From contig CAIVVM010000053.1 in NCBI GenBank assembly GCA_903909375.1, forward strand, positions 1 through 64,000: a stretch of 64,000 bases of DNA, in the 5' to 3' direction. The notes beneath the pieces are model-generated. The model was not told the origin of the DNA. It searched no databases and saw only the letters and a program-made list of their open reading frames with translations. This document shows, piece by piece, positions 1 to 8,946 of the stretch; position 1 is the first letter of the stretch; every line of letters starts with the position of its first letter. Made by a program: the position numbers and the translations under genes. Source of the DNA: an uncultured Alphaproteobacteria bacterium (GTDB taxonomy: Bacteria; Pseudomonadota; Alphaproteobacteria; Caulobacterales; Caulobacteraceae).

Positions 1-150
1 ACAAACCGCGCAACACGCTCCCGAAGGTCCAGTGAAAACGGTCGAGTCATGCAGGCTGGCCTCCGGCCCAGCCCCCACCTTGAATCACGATCCGCAAACC
101 TCGTGAATCCCGAATCCGTCAGATGCGGTCACGCTCTAGGACCAAGACTT

Positions 151-210
151 CCTTTCCCGCCGCAGGCGGGAGAGGGGGACCGCCGGCCAAAGAGCCGGTG
201 GTGGAGAGGG
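151..210 (+). repeat. Palindromic repeat A1 (left copy)
   Basis: This 60-nt unit reappears inverted at 612-671 with only a few mismatches. It contains a small hairpin (CCCGCC-GCA-GGCGGG) followed by a larger one (ACCGCCGGC-CAAAGA-GCCGGTGGT). The larger stem differs from its partner copy by a compensatory G/C flip. The two copies bracket the DUF559 gene. It is REP-like in size, but I cannot assign it to a named family. Confidence 0.85.
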
Positions 211-221
211 AAAGCGGCTGC

Positions 222-599
222 TCAGGACGACAAACGCGCCATCTGCTCAACCGCCTGCAGGATCAGCCCATCTGCAACCTGACCAAGGTTCCGATAGATC
301 TCGCCAGCGCCAACCCGCGCAACACTGATCCCCTGCCGCCCCAACCAATAGTCACGCGCCGCATCCTTGGCCTGGGCGTCTTCGCCCCAATGGGTCCGCC
401 CGTCGACTTCCACGGCCAGCCTCGCGGCGGGACAGTAGAAATCGACGATGATCGAGCCGATGGGAACCTGGCGTCGAAAGATCGGCTGCCCCTTGCCGCG
501 ACCCTTCAGCCGCGACCACAGCATGACCTCTGGCTCCGTCATCTCTCTCCGGAATCGCCGCGCCCGGGTTGCAATCCGTGTTGATGGCCTTGACGTCAA
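222..599 (-). CDS. DUF559 domain endonuclease-like protein
   Basis: A protein of about 125 residues of the DUF559 family, which has the PD-(D/E)XK/Vsr-type nuclease fold; its cellular role is not established. The family core is visible: RARRFRREMTEPE, then FRRQVPIGSIIVDFYCP, then AVEVDGRTHW, giving the D...ExDG..H acidic/His set expected of the active site. The first ATG falls inside the conserved RARRFRREM block. A TTG at 599 is therefore the likely start, with the GGAGGG supplied by the edge of repeat A2 about 8 nt upstream. The gene lies exactly between inverted copies A1 and A2. The reading frame extends upstream through A2, but that stretch is translated repeat rather than protein. Family is confident; start and function are not. 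Confidence 0.8.
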   Translation of the reverse strand: MTSRPSTRIATRARRFRREMTEPEVMLWSRLKGRGKGQPIFRRQVPIGSIIVDFYCPAARLAVEVDGRTHWGEDAQAKDAARDYWLGRQGISVARVGAGEIYRNLGQVADGLILQAVEQMARLSS

Positions 600-611
600 T
601 GCGTCCGCCCT

Positions 612-671
612 CCCTCTCCACCACCCGCTCTTTGGCGGGCGGTCCCCCTCTCCCGCCTGCGGCGGGAAAGG
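612..671 (-). repeat. Palindromic repeat A2 (right, inverted copy)
   Basis: Inverted copy of the 151-210 unit, same 60-nt length. Its main stem reads CCGCCCGC-CAAAGA-GCGGGTGG. The loop is identical to A1 and the stem pair is swapped (G:C to C:G), which is covariation in favour of a folded RNA or single-stranded DNA form. Its inner edge supplies a purine-rich GGAGGG next to the likely TTG start of the DUF559 gene. Confidence 0.85.
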
Positions 672-821
672 AAATCCGATCCAGGACAAATAGAACAAAA
701 AAGGAACTCGAAGGCAACCTCTGGAACTGCCATTGACTTCCGGCCGCGGATTCGTATTTTCCGCGCCTCCTGAACACCTGCCTGCGGACCGATCCCGTTT
801 GGCCCCGCAAGGACGACTGCC

Positions 822-989
822 ATGGCGAAGCCCGCCTCAATCAAGATCCGCCTGAATTCGACGGCGGACACCGGCTTCTTCTACGTGACGAAGAAGAACG
901 CCCGCACCAAGACCGACAAGATGGTGCTGAAGAAGTACGATCCCGTCGTGCGCAAGCACGTGGAATTCCGCGAAGGCAAGATCAAGTAA
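822..989 (+). CDS. rpmG: 50S ribosomal protein L33
   Basis: A 55-residue protein beginning [13 protein letters not shown] and ending EFREGKIK, the usual length for bacterial L33. It shows the typical [18 protein letters not shown] core. It belongs to the zinc-free type, with no CxxC pairs, and is a structural component of the large ribosomal subunit near the E site. It stands alone, as rpmG often does in alphaproteobacteria, and converges on pleD across a shared hairpin terminator. Its promoter presumably lies in the roughly 150 bp after repeat A2. Confidence 0.96.
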   Translation: MAKPASIKIRLNSTADTGFFYVTKKNARTKTDKMVLKKYDPVVRKHVEFREGKIK

Positions 990-1020
990 GGCTGAAAAGC
1001 CTCTGATTTCGCTTGAAGAC

Positions 1021-1046
1021 GCCCGACTGATAGGTCGGGCGTTTTG
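1021..1046. terminator. Intrinsic terminator between rpmG and pleD
   Basis: A perfect 7-bp stem GCCCGAC-tgatag-GTCGGGC at 1021-1040 is followed by GTTTTG on the plus strand and preceded by A-rich sequence. It lies between the convergent stops of rpmG and pleD, so it may serve both directions. The rpmG direction is the better supported. Confidence 0.75.
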
Positions 1047-1048
1047 CG

Positions 1049-2413
1049 TTAGGCCGCCCGCGCGATCACCCGGTTCCGGCCTTGGCTCTTGGCGATGTAG
1101 ACCGCCTCGTCGGCGCGCTTCAGCAGGGTGCTGGACTGATCCTCCGGACCCGAGCTGGTGGCCACGCCAATGGAGATCGTCACGGTCAGAGCCTCCTGCC
1201 CGTCCATCACCCGGAAGGGTGAACCGGCCACGTGCAGGCGGATGCGCTCGGCCACCCGGCGCGCGGCCTCAAGGTCAGTGTCGGGCATCACCACCACAAA
1301 TTCCTCACCGCCGTGCCGCACCGGCAGGTCGATCGCCCGGACATTGGACGCCAGCCGCACGGCGAATTCGCGCAGTACCTCGTCGCCCACGTCGTGGCCG
1401 AAACTGTCGTTGACCCGCTTGAAGTGGTCGATATCGATCACCAGCACCGACACCGGCTCACCACCCGCACCCGCGCGCCGCATCAGGGCCTCGAGTTGCC
1501 CCACCATATAGCGGCGGTTGTGCAGGCCGGTGAGCTGGTCGGTGACCGCCAGTTCCAGCGAGTGATCGAGATTGGCCCTCAGATACTCGGTGTAGCGCTT
1601 GCGGCGGATCTGGGTGCGGACCCGGGCAGCCATCTCGCCCGGATCAACGGGGCGGGCCAGGATGTCGTTGACGCCGATCTCGAGCGCCTTCACAGCGCGA
1701 ACCCGTTCATCAAGGTCAACCACGGCCAGGATCGGCAGATTCCGGGTGGCTTCGTCGGAGCGGATCTGGGCGGCGAAGCGCAGGCCATCGAAGACCCGGC
1801 TGGTCGCATTGACGATCACCAGATCCACCGGCCCGCGCGCCGTCAGTAGCGCCTTGGCCGGGTCGGTCTCGATCACCGGGCGATGCTCGACGGACAGGTC
1901 ACTGCAGATGCGTTGGGCGTGACGCTCATTGTCGTCGACAAACAGGATGCGCCCGCCCGAGCCACCGAGACGTGAAGCGGCCCCCGCGATCACGCCCATC
2001 CGGCGTCCGGAGGCTTCACGATCGCGCAGCTCATCGATCACGGCCTTGAGCCGGGTCAGGCTGCGCACCCGGGCGAACAGCATCAGATCGTCGATGGGCT
2101 TGGTCAGAAAGTCGTCAGCCCCGGCTTCGAGGCCCGCGACCCGGTCAGCGCGCCCGTCCAGGGCCGTCACCAGAACGACAGGCACGTGGCGTGTGGTGGG
2201 ATCTTCCTTCAGCCGCCGGCAGACCGCAAAACCATCCATGCCGGGCATCATCACGTCCAGCAGGATGATGTCGGGCAATTCGGACGCGGCGATGGCCAGG
2301 GCGGTGGGACCGTCCGAGGCGGTCAGGACCTCATAGTATTCCGAACTGAGCTTGGCCTCGAGCAACCGGACGTTTGAGTCGATGTCGTCGACGACAAGGA
2401 TCCGTGCGGACAT
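1049..2413 (-). CDS. pleD: Response regulator diguanylate cyclase PleD
   Basis: A 454-residue REC-REC-GGDEF protein that makes c-di-GMP from two GTP. In Caulobacter it drives the swarmer-to-stalked transition at the differentiating pole. REC1 (about 1-120) keeps D9, D10 and the phosphoacceptor D53. REC2 (about 155-275) is the degenerate adaptor domain. The catalytic GGEEF is at 368-372 and the inhibitory c-di-GMP I-site RxxD is R359-A-I-D362, the same positions as in C. crescentus PleD. The start lies 4 bp after the divK stop, so the two are probably one transcript. Numbering and architecture make this an orthologue call rather than a generic GGDEF assignment. Confidence 0.97.
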   Translation of the reverse strand: MSARILVVDDIDSNVRLLEAKLSSEYYEVLTASDGPTALAIAASELPDIILLDVMMPGMDGFAVCRRLKEDPTTRHVPVVLVTALDGRADRVAGLEAGADDFLTKPIDDLMLFARVRSLTRLKAVIDELRDREASGRRMGVIAGAASRLGGSGGRILFVDDNERHAQRICSDLSVEHRPVIETDPAKALLTARGPVDLVIVNATSRVFDGLRFAAQIRSDEATRNLPILAVVDLDERVRAVKALEIGVNDILARPVDPGEMAARVRTQIRRKRYTEYLRANLDHSLELAVTDQLTGLHNRRYMVGQLEALMRRAGAGGEPVSVLVIDIDHFKRVNDSFGHDVGDEVLREFAVRLASNVRAIDLPVRHGGEEFVVVMPDTDLEAARRVAERIRLHVAGSPFRVMDGQEALTVTISIGVATSSGPEDQSSTLLKRADEAVYIAKSQGRNRVIARAA

Positions 2414-2417
2414 GGGC

Positions 2418-2783
2418 TCAGTCCAGCAATCGGCGAATGGTTTCCAGGAAGTGGTTCACCGAGATCGGCTTGGAGATATAGGCCTCGCAACCGCCCTCGC
2501 GGATCCGCTCCTCATCGCCCTTCATGGCGAAGGCGGTCACAGCGACAACCGGAATGTGCGCCAGTTCATCGTCTTCCTTCAGCCACTTGGTGACCTCCAG
2601 ACCCGATATCTCCGGCAGCTGGATATCCATCAGAATCAGGTCGGGTTTGTGCTCACGGGCCAGCGACAACGCCGAGAGTCCCTCGCGGGTCTCAAGGGTT
2701 TCATAGCCCTGGGCCTCGAGCAGATCATGAAAGAGCTTCATGTTCAGCTCGTTATCCTCGACGATGAGGACCTTCTTCGCCAT
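2418..2783 (-). CDS. divK: Single-domain response regulator DivK
   Basis: A 121-residue receiver domain with no output domain. It is nearly identical in character to Caulobacter DivK: it starts [20 protein letters not shown], has phosphoacceptor D53 in [13 protein letters not shown], and ends in the SKPI...FLETIRRLL helix. In Caulobacter DivK~P, controlled by PleC and DivJ, acts through DivL and CckA to lower CtrA activity at the stalked pole. The ATG at 2783 gives the family length; the frame stays open upstream but without DivK sequence. It sits immediately upstream of pleD in the conserved divK-pleD order. Confidence 0.97.
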   Translation of the reverse strand: MAKKVLIVEDNELNMKLFHDLLEAQGYETLETREGLSALSLAREHKPDLILMDIQLPEISGLEVTKWLKEDDELAHIPVVAVTAFAMKGDEERIREGGCEAYISKPISVNHFLETIRRLLD

Positions 2784-2894
2784 TCGGGACCCGACAGTGT
2801 GCGTAAGGACCGGCCGATGTTCGACCGTCCCCGCGTGTTCTCTGTTCATCCCACGGATGTCCTTAAAGATAGTGAATCCGCCACAGGAGCGCCC

Positions 2895-3551
2895 TTGACC
2901 GATCCGTCACCCACCACCGCACCGCGCCTCGATGCCCTGGGCCTGTCGCCGGATCGGCCCCTCGTGCTGATCGATGTGGACGAGGTGCTGGGCCTGTTCA
3001 TGCAGGGTTTCGGCGACTTCGTGGCGACCCGGGGCCTGGAGATGCGGGTCGACAAGTTCGCGCTGTTCCAGAACATCTACCGGCCCGGCGAGCGCCAGCA
3101 CATCGACGCGATCGAGGGCAAGGCGCTGTTCGACGCGTTCTTCGCGGGCCACTGCGACCAGATGGAACCCGCGCCGGGCGCCATCGACGCGTTGAACCGG
3201 CTGTCAGCTCACGCCGAATTGCTGATTCTCTCCAACGCGCCGGCTCCTGCGGAACGCCTGCGTACGAACTGGCTTCGCAAACATGGCCTGAAACATCCGC
3301 TGATCCTCAACTCCGGACCCAAGGGGCCTATCGCGGCTGGCCTCATCGCCCAGACCCTGCACCCCACGGCCTTTGTGGACGACCTGCTGGGCAACCTCGA
3401 TTCCGTGGCCGACCACGCGCCGGAGACGGCGACCTTCCAGCACGTCGCTGACCTGCGCCTGCGCGGTTTTGCGCCAACCTCGGACCGCCATCAGCGGATC
3501 GACGACTGGGAGGAGTTGGGCGCGGCCATCGAGGCGACGGTCCGGCGGTAG
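2895..3551 (+). CDS. HAD-superfamily hydrolase-like protein
   Basis: A 218-residue cytosolic protein of unknown substrate. HAD motifs are recognisable: LIDVDEV (motif I, DxDxV), LILSNAP (motif II Ser), a GPKGP lysine (motif III region) and FVDDLLGN (motif IV, DD). The best start is TTG at 2895, because AGGAG lies about 5 nt upstream and no ATG fits before the conserved core. It is divergent from divK and is followed 11 bp later by the ROK kinase gene, so it may lead that operon. A phosphatase role is inferred from fold motifs only. Confidence 0.75.
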   Translation: MTDPSPTTAPRLDALGLSPDRPLVLIDVDEVLGLFMQGFGDFVATRGLEMRVDKFALFQNIYRPGERQHIDAIEGKALFDAFFAGHCDQMEPAPGAIDALNRLSAHAELLILSNAPAPAERLRTNWLRKHGLKHPLILNSGPKGPIAAGLIAQTLHPTAFVDDLLGNLDSVADHAPETATFQHVADLRLRGFAPTSDRHQRIDDWEELGAAIEATVRR

Positions 3552-3562
3552 ACCCTCACTCC

Positions 3563-4438
3563 ATGATCCGCATTGGCGTAGACTTCGGGGGCACCAAGAT
3601 CGAGGCGGCGGCTCTGGACGCCGACGGACGGTTTGTGGCCCGCGTGCGGGTTGCGACGCCCCAGGCCTATGACGACCGCCTGGAAGCCACCCGCCATGTC
3701 GTCGCGGAGGCCGAGCGGCAGGCGGGCGTCTCGGTGGCAAGGATCGGCGTCGGCGGGCCGGGATCGCCCTCTCCCGTCACCGGCCTCATGCGCAACTCCA
3801 ACTCGACGGTCCTGAACGACAAGCCGTTCCCGGCAGACCTTGAAAGGGTCCTCGGGCGACCGATCCGCTACGCCAATGACGCCAACTGCCTGGCGCTGTC
3901 CGAGGCCACTGACGGCGCAGCGGCAGGCGCGGGTGTCGTCTTCGGCGTCATCATCGGCACAGGCTGCGGCGCCGGGATCGCCCTCGATGGAAAGCCCGTC
4001 CCCGGGCGCAATCTGATCGCCGGCGAGTGGGGTCACACGCCCCTGCCCTGGCCACGGCCGGACGATACGCCCGGACCCGCCTGCTGGTGCGGCCGGCGCA
4101 ACTGTCTGGAACTCTGGCTCAGCGGCACCGGGTTCGCCCGCGAGGCGGGACAATCCGCAGAAGCCGCTGTCGCAGCCGGAAACAACGATGCCATTGCTCG
4201 CTACATCGACCGACTGGGCCGTAGCCTCGCGGTCATCGTAGATATCCTCGACCCTGACGTGATCGTGCTGGGCGGCGGGATGTCCAACATCGAGCGGCTC
4301 TACGCCGACCTGCCCGCCGCCATCGCCCCGCACGTCTTCTCCGATGTGTTCACGACGCCCGTGGTGAAGGCCCGGCATGGTGACTCATCCGGCGTGCGCG
4401 GCGCGGCCTGGCTCTGGCCGCTGGAGCCCGGGGGATGA
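3563..4438 (+). CDS. ROK-family sugar kinase (fructokinase-like)
   Basis: A 291-residue kinase of the ROK family that phosphorylates a hexose using ATP. Visible features are the N-terminal phosphate-binding DFGGTK (7-12), the catalytic Asp in NDAN (D106), glycine-rich GVIIGTGCGAG (128-138), and the structural zinc site formed by H158, C174, C176 and C181 in GH...CWCGRRNC. The GEWGH context and short form resemble fructokinase Mak or N-acetyl-sugar kinases; glucokinase activity is also possible. Its stop overlaps the polymerase IV start by 4 nt (ATGA), so translation is coupled although the functions look unrelated. Confidence 0.9.
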   Translation: MIRIGVDFGGTKIEAAALDADGRFVARVRVATPQAYDDRLEATRHVVAEAERQAGVSVARIGVGGPGSPSPVTGLMRNSNSTVLNDKPFPADLERVLGRPIRYANDANCLALSEATDGAAAGAGVVFGVIIGTGCGAGIALDGKPVPGRNLIAGEWGHTPLPWPRPDDTPGPACWCGRRNCLELWLSGTGFAREAGQSAEAAVAAGNNDAIARYIDRLGRSLAVIVDILDPDVIVLGGGMSNIERLYADLPAAIAPHVFSDVFTTPVVKARHGDSSGVRGAAWLWPLEPGG

Positions 4439-5706
4439 AGGCCTTCTGCCGCGACTGCTTCTGGACCGGCGAGGAAGCCGTCCGGCGCTGCCCGACCTGC
4501 GCCTCGCCCCGGATCGTCGCCCACCCGGAGCTGGGCGACCTGACCATCGCCCACATGGACTGCGACGCCTTCTACGCCTCGGTGGAAAAGCGCGACCGGC
4601 CCGAACTTCGGGACTTGCCGGTCATCGTGGGCGGCGGCAAGCGCGGGGTGGTGACCACCTGCTGCTACATCGCCCGCATCAAGGGCGTGCGCTCGGCCAT
4701 GCCGATGTTCAAGGCGCTGGCGGCCTGCCCCGAGGCCGTTGTGATCAAGCCCGACTTCACGAAGTACCGCGCCGAAAGCAAACGCATCCTCGGCATGGCC
4801 TCGGAACTCACGCCCCTGATCCAGAACCTGTCGCTGGACGAGGCATGGATGGACCTGTCGGGCACAGCGCGCCTGCATGGCGCGCCGCCTGCGATCACGC
4901 TGGCCCGCCTGCAGGCCCGGATCGAGGCCGAGGTGGGGATTACCGTCTCCATCGGCCTCGCCCCCAACAAGTTCCTGGCGAAGATCGCCTCGGAACTCGA
5001 CAAGCCACGCGGCTTCTCCGTGGTCGGCGCCGAGGCCAAAGGCTTTCTGGCCGGCAAGCCAGTGCGGATCCTGCCCGGCGTGGGCCCCGCGATGGTGGCC
5101 AGCCTGGAGAAGGCCGGCTTCCGCACCGTGGGCGATCTGGCGCGGGCGGATCGCAAGGCGCTGGCCGACCGCTGGGGGGCGCAGGGTCTGCGGCTCTTTG
5201 AGCTGGCCCATGGGCGCGATGCGCGCGCAGTCAATCCGAACGAGGCGCGCAAGGCGATAAGCTGCGAGACCACCTTCAACACCGATCTCAGCCGCATCGA
5301 GGACCTGGAGGACCAATTGTCCCCCCTCTGCGAACGGGTCGCCCGTCAGGCGCGGGCGGCGTCTGTGGCCGGGCGTGTGGTCACCCTCAAGCTGCGCGGC
5401 ACGGACTTCAGGATCGTCACCCGCCGCCGCACGCTGGCCATCCCCACCCAGACCGCCAGAACCCTGTTCCAGGTCGGCCGCGAGCTGCTGGCCGCAGAGG
5501 CCGTCGGCAAGCCCTGGCGCCTGATCGGGATCGGCATCGCCGATCTGGTGGACGGAGACGCCACGCCTGACGACTTCTTCGCCGGCGATGAGCGCAAGGC
5601 GCTGGCCAGCGAACGCTCGCTCGATGTGCTGAGGGCGCGATTCGGCGCGGACGTGGTCACCTCCGCCCGGAACCTCCGGACCAGGGCTTCGCGCGACAAG
5701 GGCTGA
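4435..5706 (+). CDS. dinB: DNA polymerase IV (Y family)
   Basis: A 423-residue translesion polymerase. Catalytic acidic residues are in AHMDCDAFYASVE (D42) and SLDEAWMDL (D135, E136). The helix-hairpin-helix thumb (PVRILPGVGPAMVASLEKAG) and the little-finger domain follow. Ahead of the polymerase core is a zinc-ribbon-like extension of about 35 residues with C5-x2-C8 and C19-x2-C22, known from a subset of alphaproteobacterial DinB proteins but absent from E. coli Pol IV. I see no clear QLxLF-type clamp-binding tail at the C terminus, and no LexA box directly ahead of the operon. Confidence 0.95.
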   Translation: MKAFCRDCFWTGEEAVRRCPTCASPRIVAHPELGDLTIAHMDCDAFYASVEKRDRPELRDLPVIVGGGKRGVVTTCCYIARIKGVRSAMPMFKALAACPEAVVIKPDFTKYRAESKRILGMASELTPLIQNLSLDEAWMDLSGTARLHGAPPAITLARLQARIEAEVGITVSIGLAPNKFLAKIASELDKPRGFSVVGAEAKGFLAGKPVRILPGVGPAMVASLEKAGFRTVGDLARADRKALADRWGAQGLRLFELAHGRDARAVNPNEARKAISCETTFNTDLSRIEDLEDQLSPLCERVARQARAASVAGRVVTLKLRGTDFRIVTRRRTLAIPTQTARTLFQVGRELLAAEAVGKPWRLIGIGIADLVDGDATPDDFFAGDERKALASERSLDVLRARFGADVVTSARNLRTRASRDKG

Positions 5707-5839
5707 CCATACCCGTCGATCAAATTCAGGCGATTGGCGGCAGAAACGTCACAAAGATGATTCAACCCTTCCAAAAGCCGCGATCTTCCATATCTAATTG
5801 AACCCTGAGGCGTACCTCTCGGGGCAGGAGACAGTTCAC

Positions 5840-6169
5840 ATGAGCGAGCGGAAGGAAGGTGACACCGACACCGGCGTTCGCTCGACGGTGATCACCCAGA
5901 CCAAGCCCAAGGTCCAGAAACCCTCGATGTACCGGGTTCTGATCCTGAACGACGATTACACGCCGATGGAGTTCGTCGTGTACGTGCTCGAGCAGTTCTT
6001 CAACAAGTCGCGCGACGATGCGACTCGGATAATGCTCCATGTCCATCAACACGGCGTGGGGGTCTGCGGAATATTCACCTACGAAGTCGCCGAAACAAAA
6101 GTCGCGCAGGTAGTCGATGCGGCTCGCCGTCATCAACACCCCCTTCAGTGCACAATGGAAAAGGACTAG
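5840..6169 (+). CDS. clpS: ATP-dependent Clp protease adaptor ClpS
   Basis: A 109-residue adaptor that delivers N-degron substrates to ClpAP. The core shows [22 protein letters not shown], the N-end-rule recognition loop, then [23 protein letters not shown]. It has an unstructured N terminus of about 35 residues, as usual for ClpS. The ATG at 5840 is chosen because GGCAGGAG sits 9 nt upstream; an earlier in-frame ATG at 5798 lacks such a site. It is followed after 6 nt by clpA, the standard clpS-clpA operon. In Caulobacter ClpS is needed for regulated turnover by ClpAP. Confidence 0.96.
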   Translation: MSERKEGDTDTGVRSTVITQTKPKVQKPSMYRVLILNDDYTPMEFVVYVLEQFFNKSRDDATRIMLHVHQHGVGVCGIFTYEVAETKVAQVVDAARRHQHPLQCTMEKD

Positions 6170-6175
6170 GGGCAT

Positions 6176-8491
6176 TTGCCTTCATTTTCCCGCCAACTCG
6201 AAGAATCCCTCCACCGCGCGGTGGCTTACGCGAACCAGCGAAAGCACGAGTACGCGACGCTGGAGCACCTGCTCCTCAGCCTGATCGACGACGAGGACGC
6301 CACCGGGGTGATGCGCGCCTGCGAGGTCGAGCTTCCGGCGCTCCGCACCACGCTCACCAACTATGTGGACAATGAGCTGAAGTCCCTGATCGTCGACGAC
6401 GGCGAGGACGCCAAGCCCACCGCCGGCTTCCAGCGCGTGATCCAGCGCGCTGTCATCCACGTCCAGTCTTCCGGCCGCGAGGAAGTCACCGGCGCCAATG
6501 TGCTGGTCGCCATCTTCTCGGAGCGCGAGAGCCACGCCGCCTACTTCCTGCAGGAGCAGGACATGACCCGCTACGACGCGGTCAACTACATCGCCCACGG
6601 CATCGCAAAGAAGGCCGGCGCCAGCGAGGCCAAGCCCGTCAAGGGCGCCGAGGAAGAAGAGAGCAAGCCTGCCGCCAAGACCGCCGGCGAAGCGCTGGAA
6701 GCCTACTGCGTCAACCTCAACGAGAAGGCCAAGCAGGGCAAGGTCGACCCGCTGATCGGGCGCATGTCCGAGGTCGAGCGCTGCATCCAGATCCTGTGCC
6801 GCCGCACCAAGAACAACCCGCTGCTGGTGGGCGACCCGGGCGTCGGCAAGACCGCCATCGCCGAAGGCCTGGCGCGCAAGATCATCAACAAGCAGGTCCC
6901 GGAAGTCCTGGCCGGCGCCACCATCTTCTCGCTCGATATGGGCGCGCTGCTGGCCGGTACCCGCTACCGCGGCGACTTCGAGGAGCGCATCAAGCAGGTG
7001 GTCAAGGAACTCGAGAACCACCCCGACGCGGTGCTGTTCATCGACGAGATCCACACCGTCATCGGCGCCGGCGCCACCTCGGGCGGGGCCATGGACGCCT
7101 CAAACCTGCTGAAGCCGGCTCTGGCCTCCGGGTCGCTGCGCTGCATGGGCTCGACCACCTACAAGGAGTTCCGCCAGCACTTCGAAAAGGACCGCGCCCT
7201 GGTGCGCCGCTTCCAGAAGATCGACGTGAACGAGCCCACCATCGAGGACACCATCAAGATCCTCAAGGGCCTGAAGATCTACTACGAGGAGTTCCACAAG
7301 CTCCGCTACACCAACGACGCCATCAAGGCGGCCGTCGAGCTGTCGGCCAAGTACATCAACGACCGCAAACTGCCCGACAAGGCCATCGACATCATCGATG
7401 AGGCCGGCGCCTCGCAGATGCTGGTGCCGGAAGGCAAGCGCAAGAAGATCATCGGCCTGAAGGAGGTCGAGGCCGTCGTCGCCAAGATCGCCCGGATCCC
7501 GCCAAAGTCAGTGTCCAAGTCTGACACCGAGTCTCTCAAGCAGCTGGAAACCGATCTGAAGCGCGCCGTCTATGGCCAGGAAGACGCCATCGACCAGCTG
7601 TCGTCGGCCATGAAGATGGCCCGCGCCGGCCTGCGCGACGCCAACAAGCCCATCGGCAGCTACCTGTTCTCAGGCCCCACCGGCACCGGCAAGACCGAGA
7701 CCGCCCGCCAGCTGGCCTCCACCCTGGGCATCGAGCTCCTGCGCTTCGACATGAGCGAATACATGGAGCGCCACACCGTCAGCCGCCTGATCGGGGCGCC
7801 TCCCGGCTATGTGGGTTTCGACCAGGGCGGCCTGCTCACCGACGCCGTCGACCAGCACCCGCACTCCGTGGTGCTGCTGGACGAGATCGAGAAAGCCCAC
7901 CCGGATGTCTACAATATCCTGCTTCAGGTCATGGATCACGGCCAGCTGACCGATAGCAACGGCAAGAAGATCGACTTCCGCAATGTGGTCCTGATCATGA
8001 CCACCAACGCCGGCGCCTCCGACGCCCAGCGCAACGCCATCGGCTTCGGCCGCGGCAAGCAGGAAGGCGAGGTCGAGGAAGCTCTGAAGCGCGTCTTCAC
8101 CCCGGAGTTCCGCAACCGCCTCGACGCCGTGGTGCCCTTCAAGCCGCTGACGCCGGAGATCATCCGCCAGGTAGTGCACAAGTTTGTCATGCAGCTGGAA
8201 GGCCAGCTCGCCGACCGCCACGTCACCATCGAGACCTCGGAAGACGCCGCCGACTGGCTGGCCAAGAACGGCTTCGACGAGCTCTACGGCGCCCGCCCGC
8301 TGGCCCGCGTCATCCAGGAGCACATCAAGAAGCCCCTGGCCGACGAGATCCTCTTCGGACGTCTGGTCAAGGGCGGCCACGTCAAGGTGGTGCTCCGCGA
8401 CGGCAAGCTCGCCTTCGACGTCGAAGGCGACGAGCGCGAAAAAGGCGCCCCGGTCATCGAAAGCCCCGCCGAACCCGAACTGGCGGACTGA
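6176..8491 (+). CDS. clpA: ATP-dependent Clp protease ATP-binding subunit ClpA
   Basis: A 771-residue AAA+ unfoldase partner of ClpP. Domains in order: Clp N repeats (about 1-145), an acidic/Lys linker, AAA1 with Walker A GDPGVGKT (219-226), AAA2 with GPTGTGKT (about 500-507), and the ClpP-docking IGF loop (NAIGFGRG). The missing middle coiled coil and the ClpS neighbour separate it from ClpB. The start codon is TTG at 6176 (reading [14 protein letters not shown]), only 6 nt after the clpS stop, with AAGGA overlapping the end of clpS. The rare start plus coupling probably sets the ClpA:ClpS ratio. Confidence 0.97.
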   Translation: MPSFSRQLEESLHRAVAYANQRKHEYATLEHLLLSLIDDEDATGVMRACEVELPALRTTLTNYVDNELKSLIVDDGEDAKPTAGFQRVIQRAVIHVQSSGREEVTGANVLVAIFSERESHAAYFLQEQDMTRYDAVNYIAHGIAKKAGASEAKPVKGAEEEESKPAAKTAGEALEAYCVNLNEKAKQGKVDPLIGRMSEVERCIQILCRRTKNNPLLVGDPGVGKTAIAEGLARKIINKQVPEVLAGATIFSLDMGALLAGTRYRGDFEERIKQVVKELENHPDAVLFIDEIHTVIGAGATSGGAMDASNLLKPALASGSLRCMGSTTYKEFRQHFEKDRALVRRFQKIDVNEPTIEDTIKILKGLKIYYEEFHKLRYTNDAIKAAVELSAKYINDRKLPDKAIDIIDEAGASQMLVPEGKRKKIIGLKEVEAVVAKIARIPPKSVSKSDTESLKQLETDLKRAVYGQEDAIDQLSSAMKMARAGLRDANKPIGSYLFSGPTGTGKTETARQLASTLGIELLRFDMSEYMERHTVSRLIGAPPGYVGFDQGGLLTDAVDQHPHSVVLLDEIEKAHPDVYNILLQVMDHGQLTDSNGKKIDFRNVVLIMTTNAGASDAQRNAIGFGRGKQEGEVEEALKRVFTPEFRNRLDAVVPFKPLTPEIIRQVVHKFVMQLEGQLADRHVTIETSEDAADWLAKNGFDELYGARPLARVIQEHIKKPLADEILFGRLVKGGHVKVVLRDGKLAFDVEGDEREKGAPVIESPAEPELAD

Positions 8492-8501
8492 CCCGACGCA
8501 G

Positions 8502-8555
8502 CCTTCTCCCCTTGTGGGAGAAGGTGGCAGGCGAAGCCTGACGGATGAGGGGTCG
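8502..8555 (+). repeat. Palindromic repeat B1
   Basis: A 54-nt unit with a perfect 9-bp stem CCTTCTCCC-cttgt-GGGAGAAGG (8502-8524), then CAGGC-gaa-GCCTG (8528-8540), then a GATGAGGGGTC tail. Related units occur at 8947-8980, 9026-9080 and 9129-9180. It may also terminate clpA transcription. It is the left bracket of the second DUF559 gene. Confidence 0.85.
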
Positions 8556-8586
8556 AAAACCGGCTCAGAATAGATCACCCTGCGCC

Positions 8587-8937
8587 ATGGCTCGCCCCAC
8601 GACCGTCCCGCAGGCCCGCGCTCTGCGCCGCAACGCGCCGGAAACCGAGCGCTTGCTCTGGAAGTTACTGCGCGATCGAAGGCTGGAAGGATTGAAGTTC
8701 CGGCGACAGGTCCCGCTTGGCCCCTACGTTCTGGATTTTGTCTGCCTGCGATACCGGCTGGTGACCGAGGCGGATGGCCCCTTTCACGAGCCGGCACAGG
8801 ATGCGCTCCGTGACGCCTGGCTGGCGGCAAAGGGCTTTCGCGTCTTGCGCTTCCCGAACACTGACATCCAGCTCAGGGACTGGCAGGTCATCGCGCGCAT
8901 TCTCGAGATCGTCGGAACCCCGCCATCCCAACCATAG
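8587..8937 (+). CDS. DUF559 domain endonuclease-like protein (second copy)
   Basis: A 116-residue DUF559 protein, related to but clearly diverged from the one at 222-599. Shared blocks are RALRRNAPETERLLWKLLRDRR, KFRRQVPLGPYVLDFVC and EADGPFHE, which keeps the D...ExDG..H set expected of the Vsr-like active site; the penultimate block is RVLRFPNTDI. The ATG at 8587 gives the family length. The gene is bracketed by B1 (direct) and B2 (inverted, internally shortened). The product has no signal peptide or membrane segment. Family is sure; the biological role is unknown. Confidence 0.88.
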   Translation: MARPTTVPQARALRRNAPETERLLWKLLRDRRLEGLKFRRQVPLGPYVLDFVCLRYRLVTEADGPFHEPAQDALRDAWLAAKGFRVLRFPNTDIQLRDWQVIARILEIVGTPPSQP

Positions 8938-8946
8938 GCCTGCGTG

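Noticed and set aside
600-698. N-terminal extension of the first DUF559 protein through repeat A2
   Set aside because: The extra residues (PQAGEGDRPPKSGWWRG type) are translated repeat and also appear in other frames; the family core starts later.
8545-8586. Upstream ATG at 8545 for the second DUF559 gene
   Set aside because: The 14 extra codons begin inside repeat B1 and have no family counterpart; ATG 8587 gives the normal start.
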